From Candidatus Wallbacteria bacterium (GTDB taxonomy: Bacteria; Muiribacteriota; UBA6191; JACPRK01), in assembly GCA_016213845.1 (NCBI GenBank), contig JACQZN010000036.1:62001-126000 (forward strand): 64,000 bases of DNA, given 5' to 3'. Each line of letters opens with the position of its first letter. Position 1 is the first letter of the stretch. The notes under the pieces were generated by a model. That model searched no databases and was not told the origin of the DNA. It worked only from the letters and a program-made list of their open reading frames with translations. This document shows positions 27,428-36,651 of this stretch, in pieces. The position numbers and the translations under genes are program-made.

Positions 27428-28440
27428 GCGGCGATGGCGGCAGGCTTGTCGCCGACCTTCTCGGAGGTGTATCCCAGGCGGAAGAAGGCGTCGCCGGCGA
27501 TGGGGGACTGCGGGTACTTCACGGTCAGCGTGCGGTAGGCGTCGCGGGCCTGCGGGAAGCGGCGCTTTCCGAAGAGCCCTCCCAGGCCGGCGGCGGGGGT
27601 CTTCTCGTAGGCGGCGCCTGCCAGGAAGTAGCCGTCGTCGGCGTAGGCCGATTCGGCGAAGTCGGTGAGAAGCTTCACCAGCACGTGCAGCGCTTCCTTC
27701 GGCTTGCTCCAGTCGTAGTAGGCCTTCGCCTTGTAGTAGAGGGCGGGGGCCAGCACGTCGGCGGCACCTTCGGAGGCGATGGCGATGTCGAAGCGGTGGA
27801 TCGCCTCGTCGAAGCGGTTCAGAAGCAGCGCCTGCCGCCCCAGCTCGTACTGGGTCTTGGCGTCGATGACCGAGCCGTCGGGCCGCCGGTAGAGCCGGCG
27901 ATACTCCGCGCGGCCTCGGGCGTACGCCGCCGGGTAGGCCTGCTCGTAACCCTGGAGCCGGGCCGCCGCGTAGGTCTCTGCGAAGCCGGCCGCCAGTCCG
28001 AGGGCGAATCCTTTGGAGTAGTCGAGGCCGTCCTGACTCTCGCCGGCCGGTGCTTCGCCCGTTGTGGCCAGAGTCGACGCCTTCGGCATGAGATCCGGGT
28101 AGCGGGCCAGCGCCTCCTGGCCGATCCGTTCGGCGGATTCGGGATCGCCTATCTCGGAGCCGCGCTCGACGCCAGTGCTCGGTGGCGTGGGCGGCTCGCT
28201 GCCGTCGCCCGGCGGCGGCTGGTCGGTCCGCTCGTCTTCCATCCCCTTGGCGAATCCATCGCGCTCCGCTGCCGCCTGGCCGTCCGCCGTCCCCTTGGCG
28301 GCCCCCGCCTGCTGACCAAACTTGCGGCCGTCCTCCAGTCCCTTCTCATAACTCGCCGACGCGGCAAAGCTCGCCGACACCGCCAGGACCAGCAGGACAC
28401 CCGGAAGCGCCCGCCGAAGAGACTTGGAGATTGCGTTCAT
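27343..28440 (-). CDS. Exported TPR protein (YbgF/BamD-like tail)
   Basis: 365 residues, with GGGAG 8 nt before the ATG. Signal peptide at 10-30 (LPGVLLVLAVSASFAASA). Then a Gly/Glu-rich segment, and from about 200 a set of tetratricopeptide units (LLNRFDEAIHRFDIAI, FRLGYTSEKVGDKPAAIAAYRTMI) ending FPDHPLASEARSRLARLE, which resembles the end of YbgF/CpoB and BamD proteins. It probably acts in the periplasm as a scaffold for envelope processes. It is monocistronic and divergent from pgk. The function beyond protein binding is inferred. Confidence 0.8.
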   Translation of the reverse strand: MNAISKSLRRALPGVLLVLAVSASFAASASYEKGLEDGRKFGQQAGAAKGTADGQAAAERDGFAKGMEDERTDQPPPGDGSEPPTPPSTGVERGSEIGDPESAERIGQEALARYPDLMPKASTLATTGEAPAGESQDGLDYSKGFALGLAAGFAETYAAARLQGYEQAYPAAYARGRAEYRRLYRRPDGSVIDAKTQYELGRQALLLNRFDEAIHRFDIAIASEGAADVLAPALYYKAKAYYDWSKPKEALHVLVKLLTDFAESAYADDGYFLAGAAYEKTPAAGLGGLFGKRRFPQARDAYRTLTVKYPQSPIAGDAFFRLGYTSEKVGDKPAAIAAYRTMIEKFPDHPLASEARSRLARLESR

Positions 28441-28533
28441 GACACTGCTCCCGACAGCCAGCCGTAAAGGACCCCATGAGTATAAGGACGCTCCTCCCTC
28501 TGTCAATCCGCCGGGCGGCCTCCCCCCTTCCCG

Positions 28534-28575
28534 TCTCGATTCTCGATTCTCAATTCTCGATTCTCGATTCTCGAT
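28534..28575. repeat. Tandem heptamer (TCTCGAT)6 upstream of pgk
   Basis: Six 7-bp units TCTCGAT, one of them TCTCAAT, plus a partial seventh. It ends 9 nt before the putative -10 box of pgk, so it occupies the -35/spacer position. Confidence 0.9.
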
Positions 28576-28584
28576 TCTCCATGT

Positions 28585-28590
28585 TAGGAT
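28585..28590 (+). promoter_or_regulatory. Probable leaderless -10 box of pgk
   Basis: TAGGAT with only 6 nt before the ATG at 28597; no Shine-Dalgarno. The expected transcript start is the A of the start codon. Confidence 0.5.
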
Positions 28591-28596
28591 TCCCCC

Positions 28597-29778
28597 ATGC
28601 GCAAGAGGACCCTTCGCGACCTGGATCCACGCGGCAAGCGCGTGCTGGTCCGAGTCGACTACAACGTCCCGCTCGACAAGCAAGGGCGCATCACCGACGA
28701 CGCCCGCATCCGCGCCTCTCTGCCCACGCTCCAGTACCTCCTCGAGCGCGAGTGCTCGCTCGTGCTGATGAGCCACCTGGGGCGGCCAAAGGGAAAGCCC
28801 GAGGCGAAGTACTCGCTGAAGCCCGCCGCCGAGCGGCTGTCCGAGCTCCTCGCTAGACCCGTCGAGCTGGCGGCGAGCGTGGTCGGACCCGACGTCGAAG
28901 AGCAGGCCAGCTGGCTCACCGCCGGCCAGGTCCTGATGCTCGAAAACCTCCGCTTTCACCCCGGCGAAGAAGCCAATGACGACGGCCTCGCCCGCCAGCT
29001 CGCCAGCCTGGCCGATATCTACATCAACGACGCCTTCGGAGCGGCCCACCGCGCCCATGCCTCCACCGCTGCCGTGGCGAAGCACGCGCCCTCGGCGGCC
29101 GGCTTCCTGCTCGAAAAGGAGATCGACTATCTCTCGCGCGTCACCGAATCCCCGGAGCGTCCCTTCGTCGCCATCCTGGGCGGCGCCAAGGTCTCCGACA
29201 AGATCGGCGTCATCAGCAATCTCGGCAAACTGGCAGACAAGGTCTTGATCGGCGGCGCCATGGCGTTCACGTTCTATCGCGCCAGGGGAGCGGCCACCGG
29301 CGGCTCGCTCGTCGAGGAAGACAAGATCGCCCAGGCGGGCGCCCTGCTCGCGGAGCTGGGCGACAAGCTGGTGCTGCCGGTCGACATCGTCGTCGCCGCG
29401 GAGCCAAAGGCGGGCGTCTTCACGCGCACTGTCGCCTGGAATGCCATCCCCGCCGACCAGAAGGGGCTCGACATCGGCCCCGAGTCGGTGGCGCTCTTCC
29501 AGAAGTCGCTCTCCGGGGCGAAGACCGTGGTCTGGAACGGGCCGATGGGCGTTTTCGAGGTCCCCGAGTTCGCTTCCGGCACCCGGGAAGTCGCCCGGCT
29601 GGTCGCAGAATCGGGTGGCACCACCGTCATCGGCGGCGGCGATTCCGCGGCGGCCATCAGCCAGCTCGGATTCGCCGATCGAGTGTCCCATGTCTCAACC
29701 GGCGGCGGCGCCTCCCTCGAGTTCCTGGAGGGGCTCGAGCTGCCCGGCGTCGCCGCACTCAACGATCGTACTCCCTGA
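28597..29778 (+). CDS. pgk: Phosphoglycerate kinase
   Basis: Glycolytic enzyme converting 1,3-bisphosphoglycerate + ADP to 3-phosphoglycerate + ATP. The 393-residue length is normal for bacteria. RVDYNVPLD (substrate loop), [54 protein letters not shown] and GGGDSAAA (nucleotide site) are all present. It is not next to gap or tpi here; the following gene is an unrelated conserved protein 31 bp downstream. The start is fixed by the [11 protein letters not shown]-terminus and the box just upstream. A heptamer repeat lies where the -35 should be. Confidence 0.97.
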   Translation: MRKRTLRDLDPRGKRVLVRVDYNVPLDKQGRITDDARIRASLPTLQYLLERECSLVLMSHLGRPKGKPEAKYSLKPAAERLSELLARPVELAASVVGPDVEEQASWLTAGQVLMLENLRFHPGEEANDDGLARQLASLADIYINDAFGAAHRAHASTAAVAKHAPSAAGFLLEKEIDYLSRVTESPERPFVAILGGAKVSDKIGVISNLGKLADKVLIGGAMAFTFYRARGAATGGSLVEEDKIAQAGALLAELGDKLVLPVDIVVAAEPKAGVFTRTVAWNAIPADQKGLDIGPESVALFQKSLSGAKTVVWNGPMGVFEVPEFASGTREVARLVAESGGTTVIGGGDSAAAISQLGFADRVSHVSTGGGASLEFLEGLELPGVAALNDRTP

Positions 29779-29809
29779 CCCGAGAGCCCGAGCTCCGCGA
29801 CGAATCCCC

Positions 29810-30286
29810 ATGGATCTGGATCGAGAAGGCCTGGCCATCGTCTGCTACACGGACCGAGGCATCCTCAAGGGCAAGATAGGGCTCTGGACGCCGCCGGAGG
29901 TCCCGGACGCGGTTCAGCTGGAGAAGACCGGCCCGCCGATGCTCTACCTGATCGACGCCAGCTTGCTCGATAGCGACTACCGCGTCGTGGTCCGCGCCCG
30001 CGAGATGGCCGTCAACAAGAACGCCATCCTCTTCGCCTACGAGGACGAGCTGGCCTCCGAGCTGGCCCGCCTCAAGGGCATGATCGCCACCGAGGACTTC
30101 GACTCCGCCGCCTCCGAAGCCGAACGGCTCCTCCTGACCAACCAGCGCGACGCCGAGCTCTTCTACCTCTCCGGCCTCATCTTCGAACGCTTCGAAGGCG
30201 ACCCCCGCGCCCGCGAGTACTTCCAGAAGGCCCTCGCCCTCATCCTCGACGACAAGTTCCGCGCCGTCGTCTCCCGCCACCTCTAG
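29810..30286 (+). CDS. Small conserved protein with a C-terminal TPR-like helix pair
   Basis: 158 residues; soluble, no signal peptide. The first ~85 residues look like a small beta-rich domain (AIVCYTDRGILKGKIGLW, MLYLIDASLLDSDY, ILFAYEDE). This resembles a DUF6812-type domain, though I hold that label loosely. The C-terminus forms acidic helices (FDSAASEAERLLLTNQRDAELFYLSGLIFERF, resembling a TPR unit). It probably lies in one transcript with pgk (31-bp gap). No enzyme motif is visible. Confidence 0.7.
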   Translation: MDLDREGLAIVCYTDRGILKGKIGLWTPPEVPDAVQLEKTGPPMLYLIDASLLDSDYRVVVRAREMAVNKNAILFAYEDELASELARLKGMIATEDFDSAASEAERLLLTNQRDAELFYLSGLIFERFEGDPRAREYFQKALALILDDKFRAVVSRHL

Positions 30287-30358
30287 GCGAAACTCAGAGA
30301 CACACGACTCGTCTCGGAGAAGGCCCTCCGGGCGAAGCTTCGGCGTGCCTGGTCCGTG

Positions 30359-30364
30359 TAAGAT
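30359..30364 (+). promoter_or_regulatory. Probable leaderless -10 box
   Basis: TAAGAT with 8 nt before the ATG at 30373 and no Shine-Dalgarno. Confidence 0.5.
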
Positions 30365-30372
30365 CCGCCGGG

Positions 30373-32151
30373 ATGGGCAGGGCATCTGCGCAACTAGCGG
30401 CGTCACGGCGACGGCCGGCCTGGGCGGTGCTGGCCGCTGCCATCGCGATCGTCTTCGGACGCGCGGTTTCCTTTCCCTTCGTCTCGCTCGACGACGCGAT
30501 CAACCTCGTCGAGAATCCCCTGCTCAATCCCCCCACGCTCCAGAGCGTGCTGGCCTTCTGGCGCCAAGGCTACGAGGCCCTCTTCATCCCATTCACCTAC
30601 ACGTTCTGGGCGCTCCAGGCCTGCGTGTTTCGAGCTCCCGGCACTGCCGAGCTCCCCGGGCCGCTCCTTCCCCAGCCCTTCCACGCCGTCAATCTTGCGC
30701 TTCATTTCGCCAACGCCTGGCTGGTCTTCACCCTGCTCGAGTGCTTCCTTCGCCACGGCAGGCCACCCGGCCCCGAGGCGCACCCGGCACCGGCCCTGGC
30801 GGGTGGCCTGCTCTTCGCGCTCCACCCTGTTCAGGTCGAACCCGTCGTCTGGGTCACCGGCACCAAGGACCTCCTCTGCACCTTCCTCTGCCTCCTGGCC
30901 CTGCGTCTTTGCATCGCCTGGACGGATGAACCGACTCCCGCGACCTCGATGCGCAGGCAGCCCCGTACCCTCCGCTCGACACGCTTCGTGCTCGCAACTG
31001 TCGCCTACTCGCTCGCCCTGCTCAGCAAGCCCTCGGCCGTCGCCATGCCGGCCGTCGCGCTCGTTGCAACGTGGGCCCTCCTGGGCAGGCGACCTCGCGA
31101 AACAGCGCGGCTCTGGGTCGGCTGGCTCGCGCTCGCAATTCCCTTCGTCCTCTGCAGCCGGGCACTCCAGCTCGATCCGGTCTCTGCTTCGGCCACACCC
31201 TGGCCCGACCGCCCCCGAATCGCGGCGGACGCCATCGGCTTCTACGTCGCAAAGGTCGTCGCTCCGGTGTCACTGGGGGTCGACTACGGCCGGACGCCCG
31301 GCAGCGTCCTCGATAGCGGCGGTTGGCACTACCCCGGCGTGGCCGTGCTCTTCGGGGCCTTTGCCCTGGCCTCCTGCCGCCGCGTCCTGGTGGGTGCCGC
31401 GCTCCTCTTCGCCGGTGCGCTCGCACCGGTGCTGGGGCTGGTGCCGTTCGGCTTCCAGGAGTACTCGACCGTGGCCGATCGCTATGTCTACCTGGCCATG
31501 CTGGGGCCGGCCCTGGCGCTGGCGTGGGGCGTAAACAGCCGGCCCTCGGCGCGCGTCGGAGCCGCAGTGGCGTGCGTCCTGCTGGCCTTCGGCGTTCGAA
31601 GCAGCCTCCAGGTCGGCGTATGGCGAGACAGCGAAACGCTCTACGCCCACTCCCTGGCAGTCAACCCCGCAAGCGCCTGGCTCCGCAACAGCGCCGCCCA
31701 CGAGCTGATGCAGCGGGGCCGGGAACGGGAGGCGATCGGCCTGCTGGAAGAGGCACTTCGGCAGCGGCCCGACTACGTCGATGCGATTGCGAACCTGGGC
31801 GTCGCCCTGGCGAAGCTCGGGCGTCTCCAGGAGGCCGTCCCCAGGTTCCGCGAGGCCGCTCGCTTGCAGCCCGGCCGCGCCGATGTGCACCAGAACCTGG
31901 GTATGGCGCTGGCCCGCCTGGGCGATGCGGAGGCCGGCAAGACCCAGCTCCGGGAAGCTCTGCGGCTGAACCCCAGGCTGGCCGAGGCCCACGACCAGCT
32001 CGGCATCGCCCTGGCGCGCGAGGGCGACTTGCAATCGGCCGCCCGCCACTTCGCGGAGGCCGTTCGGCTGCAGCCTGCAAACCGCGCCGCCCGGCAGCGT
32101 ATGGAGCGCGCCGTGCGCGAGATCCTGGCCCACGGCGACGTTCCCCGGTAG
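30373..32151 (+). CDS. TMTC-like membrane glycosyltransferase with TPR repeats
   Basis: 592 residues. The N-terminal ~400 form about ten membrane segments with the TMTC/PMT-type pattern: the acidic loop FVSLDDAINLVENPLL after the first helix, PFHAVNLALHFANAWL, and FALHPVQVEPVVWVTGTKDLL. The last ~170 residues are four TPR units (GREREAIGLLEEALRQRPDYVDAIANLG and similar), predicted to face the periplasm. Such proteins transfer a sugar (often mannose) from a lipid donor to proteins. The sugar and acceptors are unknown, and some TPR membrane proteins of this layout have no proven activity. Confidence 0.75.
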   Translation: MGRASAQLAASRRRPAWAVLAAAIAIVFGRAVSFPFVSLDDAINLVENPLLNPPTLQSVLAFWRQGYEALFIPFTYTFWALQACVFRAPGTAELPGPLLPQPFHAVNLALHFANAWLVFTLLECFLRHGRPPGPEAHPAPALAGGLLFALHPVQVEPVVWVTGTKDLLCTFLCLLALRLCIAWTDEPTPATSMRRQPRTLRSTRFVLATVAYSLALLSKPSAVAMPAVALVATWALLGRRPRETARLWVGWLALAIPFVLCSRALQLDPVSASATPWPDRPRIAADAIGFYVAKVVAPVSLGVDYGRTPGSVLDSGGWHYPGVAVLFGAFALASCRRVLVGAALLFAGALAPVLGLVPFGFQEYSTVADRYVYLAMLGPALALAWGVNSRPSARVGAAVACVLLAFGVRSSLQVGVWRDSETLYAHSLAVNPASAWLRNSAAHELMQRGREREAIGLLEEALRQRPDYVDAIANLGVALAKLGRLQEAVPRFREAARLQPGRADVHQNLGMALARLGDAEAGKTQLREALRLNPRLAEAHDQLGIALAREGDLQSAARHFAEAVRLQPANRAARQRMERAVREILAHGDVPR

Positions 32152-32321
32152 CCCGTGCGGCCGGCTTCGCCGTTGCCGTTCGCCGTACTGAGATAACCAT
32201 CACATTTCATTGAATCTGGCGCCACCCTCTGGTATCATCCCGGCCCCGCAAGGCCTCGACGGCGGCGCGATGCCGGTCACCGGCACGACGGAGCCCGCGC
32301 GGGAGGCCCTAAGGAGGAGCA

Positions 32322-34337
32322 TTGGCGAACAGGCTGACGCCACGCGAAGCTGGAGCGTCGCTTGGGCGACTCGCGAGCGCCCGGACCGGTTTGTGCCCTC
32401 TGGCGGTTGCGCTCCTGGCGCTTCTGGCGGGCACGGCGCTGGGCCAGGAGGGCCTGCCGGAGGACCTGACGACGCTCAGTCTGCAGGACCTGCTCAAGGT
32501 CCGGGTCACGTCGGTGGCGAAGGTGCCCCAGTCGCTCAGCCATTCCCCCGCGGCAATCTTCGTCATTCGCCAGGAAGACCTTCGGCGCTCCGGAGCCACA
32601 TGCATCCCTGAGGCGCTGCGACTGGTCCCGGGCGTGCAGGTCGCGCGAATCGACGGCAACAAGTGGGCGATCAGCATTCGAGGCGCCGGCAGCCGCTTTT
32701 TCAACAAGCTGCTGGTGTTGATCGACGGGCGCAGCGTTTACGATCCGCTCCACGCCGGCGTCTACTGGGACGTTCAGGACACGCTGCTGGAGGACGTCGA
32801 CCGCATCGAGGTGATCCGAGGCCCTGGGGCGACCCTGTGGGGCGCCAACGCCGTGACGGGCGTGATCAACGTGATCACGAAGCCAGCCCGCGAGACCCAG
32901 GGAGGACTGCTCTCGGCAGGCGGCGGAAACGAGACCCGTGCGCTCGGGGCGTTGCGGTACGGCGCCCAGCTCGGCGACGACGCCGCCTATCGCATCTGGG
33001 GCCGATACTCGGACTGGGACGACCTGGTCCGCGCCAACGGCCGGCCCGGAGAGGACGAGCGCCAGATGACCCGTGGCGGCTTCCGCGTCGACTGGGCGCG
33101 CTCCGCCCAGGATTCGGTGACGTTCACGGGCGATCTCTACGACGGCACGGCATCGAACCTGGCGAGCGTGGCCAGCCCGTCGGCCCCCTCTCCCCGGATC
33201 GATTCGAGCGACATCCCCGCTTCGGGGAACAACCTGCGGATGCGGTGGCAGCGCACGCTGTCGGCGAGCTCGGACTGGGCGCTGCAGCTCTACTACGACA
33301 CGAGCGACCGAACGGAGACCAGCTTTCGCGAGGCTCGCCAGACCTACGATCTCGATTTCCAGCGCCACGATCGGCTCGACGAGACGCACGACCTACTTTG
33401 GGGCTTGGGGTACCGGATGGCGTCCGACCAGCTCCGCAACGCGCCGTTCATCACGATCACTCCGGCCAGCCGCGACAACTCCACGGTCAGCGCGTTCATC
33501 CAGGACCGCATCGCGCTGAGGCCCCAGCGGCTGGAACTGACGCTGGGCTCCCGGTTCGAACACAACGACTTCACAGGCTTCGAGCTCCAGCCGACGGCGC
33601 GGCTGCTCTGGACGCCATGCGAAAGCCAGACCTGGTGGGCGGCCGTATCGAGAGCCGTCCGGACGCCCTCGCGGCTGGAGAACGATCTCGACACGCTCAC
33701 GCTGGGACCGACCTCGCTGGCTCGCGTGACCGGCCGGGAGCTTATCGATTCGGAGAAGCTCCTGGCCTACGAGCTGGGGTACCGGACCCAGGCCTCGCGG
33801 AAGGTCTCGATCGACGTCGCGGCCTTCTACGAACGCTTCCTCGACCTGGTCGGTTCCCGTGTCGGAACGCCGGGTGTCGGGGCCGGTCCCTTCGGCCCCG
33901 TGCTGGTGCTGCCGTTCCAGGTGTCGCACCACGAGCGAGGCACGGCCCGCGGATTCGAGCTCTTCACGAATCTCGACGTCAGCGAAGGGTGGAAGCTGGG
34001 GCTCGGCTTCTCCTCTCTCGATCTGCAGCTCAGCACCGCCGGGCGGGGGAACAGCCCCAATCACCAGGCGCAGCTGCGGTCGTACCTGGAGCTTTGCGCC
34101 GACCTGGAGCTGAACACGTCGCTGGCCTTCGTGGAGCGGCTCCGCGACCAGGGCGTGCCGAGCTACTTCCGGCTCGACGCTCAGCTGGCGTGGCACGCGA
34201 CGCCTGGCCTGGACCTGAGCCTGGTCGGCCAGAACCTGCTGGACGATCGGCACGCCGAGTTCGGAGTGCCGTCGAACCGCCTTTCGCGTCCGGAGGTCGA
34301 ACGGGGGGTCTATGCAAAGGCGACCTGGCACTTCTGA
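32322..34337 (+). CDS. TonB-dependent outer-membrane receptor
   Basis: 671 residues. TTG start at 32322 with AAGGAGGA at 6 nt. Signal peptide about 25-42 (PLAVALLALLAGTALGQ). A TonB-box-like segment (LEDLTTLSLQDLLKVRVTS) precedes the plug domain (AAIFVIRQEDLRRSGATCIPEAL, RGPGATLWGANAVTGVINVITK), followed by a 22-strand barrel ending in aromatic Phe (KATWHF). This subgroup (starting LSLQDLL) is often found with YfiR-like proteins and sensor kinases, as here. The ligand is not evident; neither a siderophore nor a cobalamin gene cluster is adjacent. Confidence 0.9.
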   Translation: MANRLTPREAGASLGRLASARTGLCPLAVALLALLAGTALGQEGLPEDLTTLSLQDLLKVRVTSVAKVPQSLSHSPAAIFVIRQEDLRRSGATCIPEALRLVPGVQVARIDGNKWAISIRGAGSRFFNKLLVLIDGRSVYDPLHAGVYWDVQDTLLEDVDRIEVIRGPGATLWGANAVTGVINVITKPARETQGGLLSAGGGNETRALGALRYGAQLGDDAAYRIWGRYSDWDDLVRANGRPGEDERQMTRGGFRVDWARSAQDSVTFTGDLYDGTASNLASVASPSAPSPRIDSSDIPASGNNLRMRWQRTLSASSDWALQLYYDTSDRTETSFREARQTYDLDFQRHDRLDETHDLLWGLGYRMASDQLRNAPFITITPASRDNSTVSAFIQDRIALRPQRLELTLGSRFEHNDFTGFELQPTARLLWTPCESQTWWAAVSRAVRTPSRLENDLDTLTLGPTSLARVTGRELIDSEKLLAYELGYRTQASRKVSIDVAAFYERFLDLVGSRVGTPGVGAGPFGPVLVLPFQVSHHERGTARGFELFTNLDVSEGWKLGLGFSSLDLQLSTAGRGNSPNHQAQLRSYLELCADLELNTSLAFVERLRDQGVPSYFRLDAQLAWHATPGLDLSLVGQNLLDDRHAEFGVPSNRLSRPEVERGVYAKATWHF

Positions 34338-34341
34338 GCCA

Positions 34342-34911
34342 ATGGCTGCACCGAGCTTGTTCGTCGAGCGGTGGCTTCGCACGCTGATGGTGGCGGCGGT
34401 GCTCGGCTGGGCAGCTCCGCCGGCGCCGGCCCAGATGGTCACGCCTCTGGCCTATCGCGTGAAGGCCGCCTTCGTCTACAACTTCGCGCTTTTCGTCGAA
34501 TGGCCGCAGACCACACTGGGACCCGAGCATCGGTCGGTCGTGGTCGGCATCGTCGGAGACGATCCGCTCGCGACGGAGCTGGAGCAGGTCGACGGCAAGC
34601 GGATCGGCACCCGCACACTGAGGGTCACGCGACTGGACACCCAGCAGGAGTTCGTCGGCTGCCACATCCTCTACGTGGGCGCCTCCGAGCGGGAGCGCCT
34701 CCCGGCGATCCTCGAGCGCGCGGCCGCCCATCACGTCCTGACCGTCGGCGACATGGCGAGGTTCATCGACACAGGAGGGATGATCGGGTTCATCATCGAG
34801 GGCGAGAGCGTGCGGTTCGAAGTCTGTCTGGCGCGAGCGCAAAGAGCGGGCCTTAAGCTGAGCGCCAAGCTCCTGCAGGTGGCCCGGCTGGTCGACTGCG
34901 GGGCCGACTGA
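34342..34911 (+). CDS. YfiR-like periplasmic protein (DUF4154)
   Basis: 189 residues with a signal peptide (LRTLMVAAVLGWAAPPAPAQ). The hallmark YRVKAAFVYNFALFVEWP and the later segment LTVGDMARFIDTGGMIGFIIEG identify the YfiR family, which in Pseudomonas restrains the diguanylate cyclase YfiN from the periplasm. No YfiN-like cyclase is adjacent. Here the gene sits 4 bp after a TonB receptor and before a hybrid kinase, a recurrent triad. It probably relays envelope or ligand status to the kinase or a cyclase elsewhere; this is inference. Confidence 0.85.
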   Translation: MAAPSLFVERWLRTLMVAAVLGWAAPPAPAQMVTPLAYRVKAAFVYNFALFVEWPQTTLGPEHRSVVVGIVGDDPLATELEQVDGKRIGTRTLRVTRLDTQQEFVGCHILYVGASERERLPAILERAAAHHVLTVGDMARFIDTGGMIGFIIEGESVRFEVCLARAQRAGLKLSAKLLQVARLVDCGAD

Positions 34912-35100
34912 CGGCCGGAGTCGACTGGGGCATTTCTCCGGACACGCCCTGGCGCCAGCGCGCAGGAATGCCACACCTGTCGTGCAGGTGACGATTGCCC
35001 GTTCACCCGAGTAGCGTCTGTAACCTGGGTCACAAGAGAAAACCCATGCGATCGCCGTTCCGCAAGTCAGCATGGCGCAAATATTGCTAAAAATCCCGCT

Positions 35101-36375
35101 ATGACGGACGCGAAGGGCCAGGGACGAGCGCTGAGGCTCCTCGTCGTCGAGGACAATCCGGTGGAGCGCGAGTTCCTGTCGGCGGCCCTGAGGCGAGCCC
35201 GGTCAGACCCGATGGAGGTCACGCTCGCCGAGTCACTTGCCGAGGCCCGGACCGCGGTTCAAGCCCACTATTTCGACGCCATCCTTCTCGATCTCAGCCT
35301 CCCGGACAGCGATGGCATCGAAACGTTTCGCCGGATGCGCGCGGATTCGCCCGAGCTGCCGATCGTCGTCTTGACGGTCTCGGAGGATGAGGCGCAGGCC
35401 TTGCTGGCCCTGCAGGAAGGCGCGCAGGACTATCTCTTCAAGGGGACCGTAGACCGCCAGGCGCTCGTCAGGTCCTTGCGGTACGCAGTGGAGCGTCATC
35501 GACTCCAACTGGCGCTGGAGCGGCAGACTCGCCGGCTCTCGGAACATCTGAACGTCCTCCGGGGGGGATTTTCGCGCCTGGCGGCGGGCGACCTGGGTAT
35601 ACGGATCAGCGGCGATCTGGCCGAGGGGGACGAGGCCGACGGACTGACCGGATTGCTCGAGGACTTCGACCAGACGGTGGAGCGGCTGAGGTCGCTGAGC
35701 GAGCTGAAGGCGCAGTTCTCGTCGATGGTCTCCCACGACCTGCGCTCTCCGATGAACACCATCCTGATGGCAGTCTCGGCCCTGGAGGCGTTGCCCGACG
35801 AATCGGGCGAGCAGGAGCGGTTCCTGGGGATCATCCGGCGAAAGGCCAGCCGCATTCTGCAGCTTGCCGAGGAGCTGCTGGAGGTCTTCACGATTGAAGC
35901 GGGCCAGATGAGCCTGACGCGCTCGGAGGTCGACTTGAATCAGATGCTCGCCTCCTGCCTCGAGGACCTCACGCCACAGGCGCTGGCCCGCCGGCAAGTT
36001 CTTCAGCTGCAGCCTCTGGCTGGCCCGTCGAGGGTCGTCTGCGACGCGGCGAAAATCGCGCGCGTGGTGGAGAACCTGGTGAACAATGCTCTGAAGTACT
36101 CCGTCGAGGGGGACACCATCCTGGTTCGCGCCACTCGGGTGGAGCCCGGCAGGGTCCAGATCGAGGTCATCGACCACGGCAGCGGGATTCCGGACGAGGA
36201 GCTGAGGCGAGTCTTCGACCTCTTCTACCGCAGCCCGGCCAGGGAACACCTGGCGGCAGGCGCTGGCCTGGGCCTGGGAATCTGCCGAGCCTTCGTGAGA
36301 GCCCACGGCGGCGAGATCTGGGCACTGAACCAGCCCGATGGAGGCGCCCGCTTCGCCTTCGAGCTCCCGCAGTAG
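35101..36375 (+). CDS. Hybrid sensor: N-terminal receiver plus histidine kinase
   Basis: 424-residue cytoplasmic protein. A receiver domain fills residues 1-125 (acidic pair at Glu17-Asp18, phospho-acceptor Asp64 in ILLDLSLPDSDG, Thr92, Lys114). A helical linker follows, then HisKA with His212 in FSSMVSHDLRSPMN and a HATPase domain (NNALKYS, DHGSGIPDEELRRVFDLFYR, GAGLGLGICRAF). It receives phosphate and is itself a kinase. There are no membrane helices, so the input comes by the receiver. It sits downstream of the TonB/YfiR pair with a 189-bp gap that includes an AT-rich stretch before the ATG, so it may have its own promoter. Confidence 0.88.
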   Translation: MTDAKGQGRALRLLVVEDNPVEREFLSAALRRARSDPMEVTLAESLAEARTAVQAHYFDAILLDLSLPDSDGIETFRRMRADSPELPIVVLTVSEDEAQALLALQEGAQDYLFKGTVDRQALVRSLRYAVERHRLQLALERQTRRLSEHLNVLRGGFSRLAAGDLGIRISGDLAEGDEADGLTGLLEDFDQTVERLRSLSELKAQFSSMVSHDLRSPMNTILMAVSALEALPDESGEQERFLGIIRRKASRILQLAEELLEVFTIEAGQMSLTRSEVDLNQMLASCLEDLTPQALARRQVLQLQPLAGPSRVVCDAAKIARVVENLVNNALKYSVEGDTILVRATRVEPGRVQIEVIDHGSGIPDEELRRVFDLFYRSPAREHLAAGAGLGLGICRAFVRAHGGEIWALNQPDGGARFAFELPQ

Positions 36376-36439
36376 TCGCACCGGTTCGGCGCTCCCGGAG
36401 CGCCGATTTCGAGCCCGGAGGCGGAAAGCGGGGACTGGC

Positions 36440-36575
36440 TCTCACGCATGGAAAGATCTCTTGAACTACCTGTCGGATTCGAATGGACTGAGCGCATCCG
36501 AAACACCCAAGAGCCGCATAAAATGGGGGTCCAGGGGGCCTTCGACTTCGCCGTCGCCCTGGGGCCGCGCGCGCA
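36440..36575. repeat. Palindromic intergenic repeat, GGGGTCCAGG family, copy B (extended)
   Basis: Contains GGGGGTCCAGGGGGCC at 36524-36540. An upstream part (CTCACGCATGG, AGATCTCTTGAA) also resembles the sequence before copy D at 57.4 kb. The second hairpin is degenerate. Confidence 0.6.
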
Positions 36576-36579
36576 TGGC

Positions 36580-36608
36580 TTGACATGACGGCGGGCGGTC
36601 CCCATAAT
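36580..36608 (+). promoter_or_regulatory. Strong sigma-70-type promoter
   Basis: Perfect TTGACA (36580-36585), 17-bp spacer, CATAAT (36603-36608). Start near 36615, leaving a 37-nt leader that contains AAGGAG before the ATG of the Pro-rich gene. Confidence 0.82.
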
Positions 36609-36651
36609 TACGCGACTTTTCCGAACCGGGATCTCGCAAGGAGTACACAAT

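Noticed and set aside
28600..29690. Minus-strand frame through pgk into the TPR gene
   Set aside because: It is the antisense shadow of pgk; the TPR protein has its own ATG with Shine-Dalgarno and signal peptide at 28440.
32200..32320. c-di-GMP-I or cobalamin riboswitch
   Set aside because: Only short partial resemblance (CGCAAGGCC); the conserved distal GGTAGCC element and cobalamin core GCCACTG are missing, so it was not listed as a feature.
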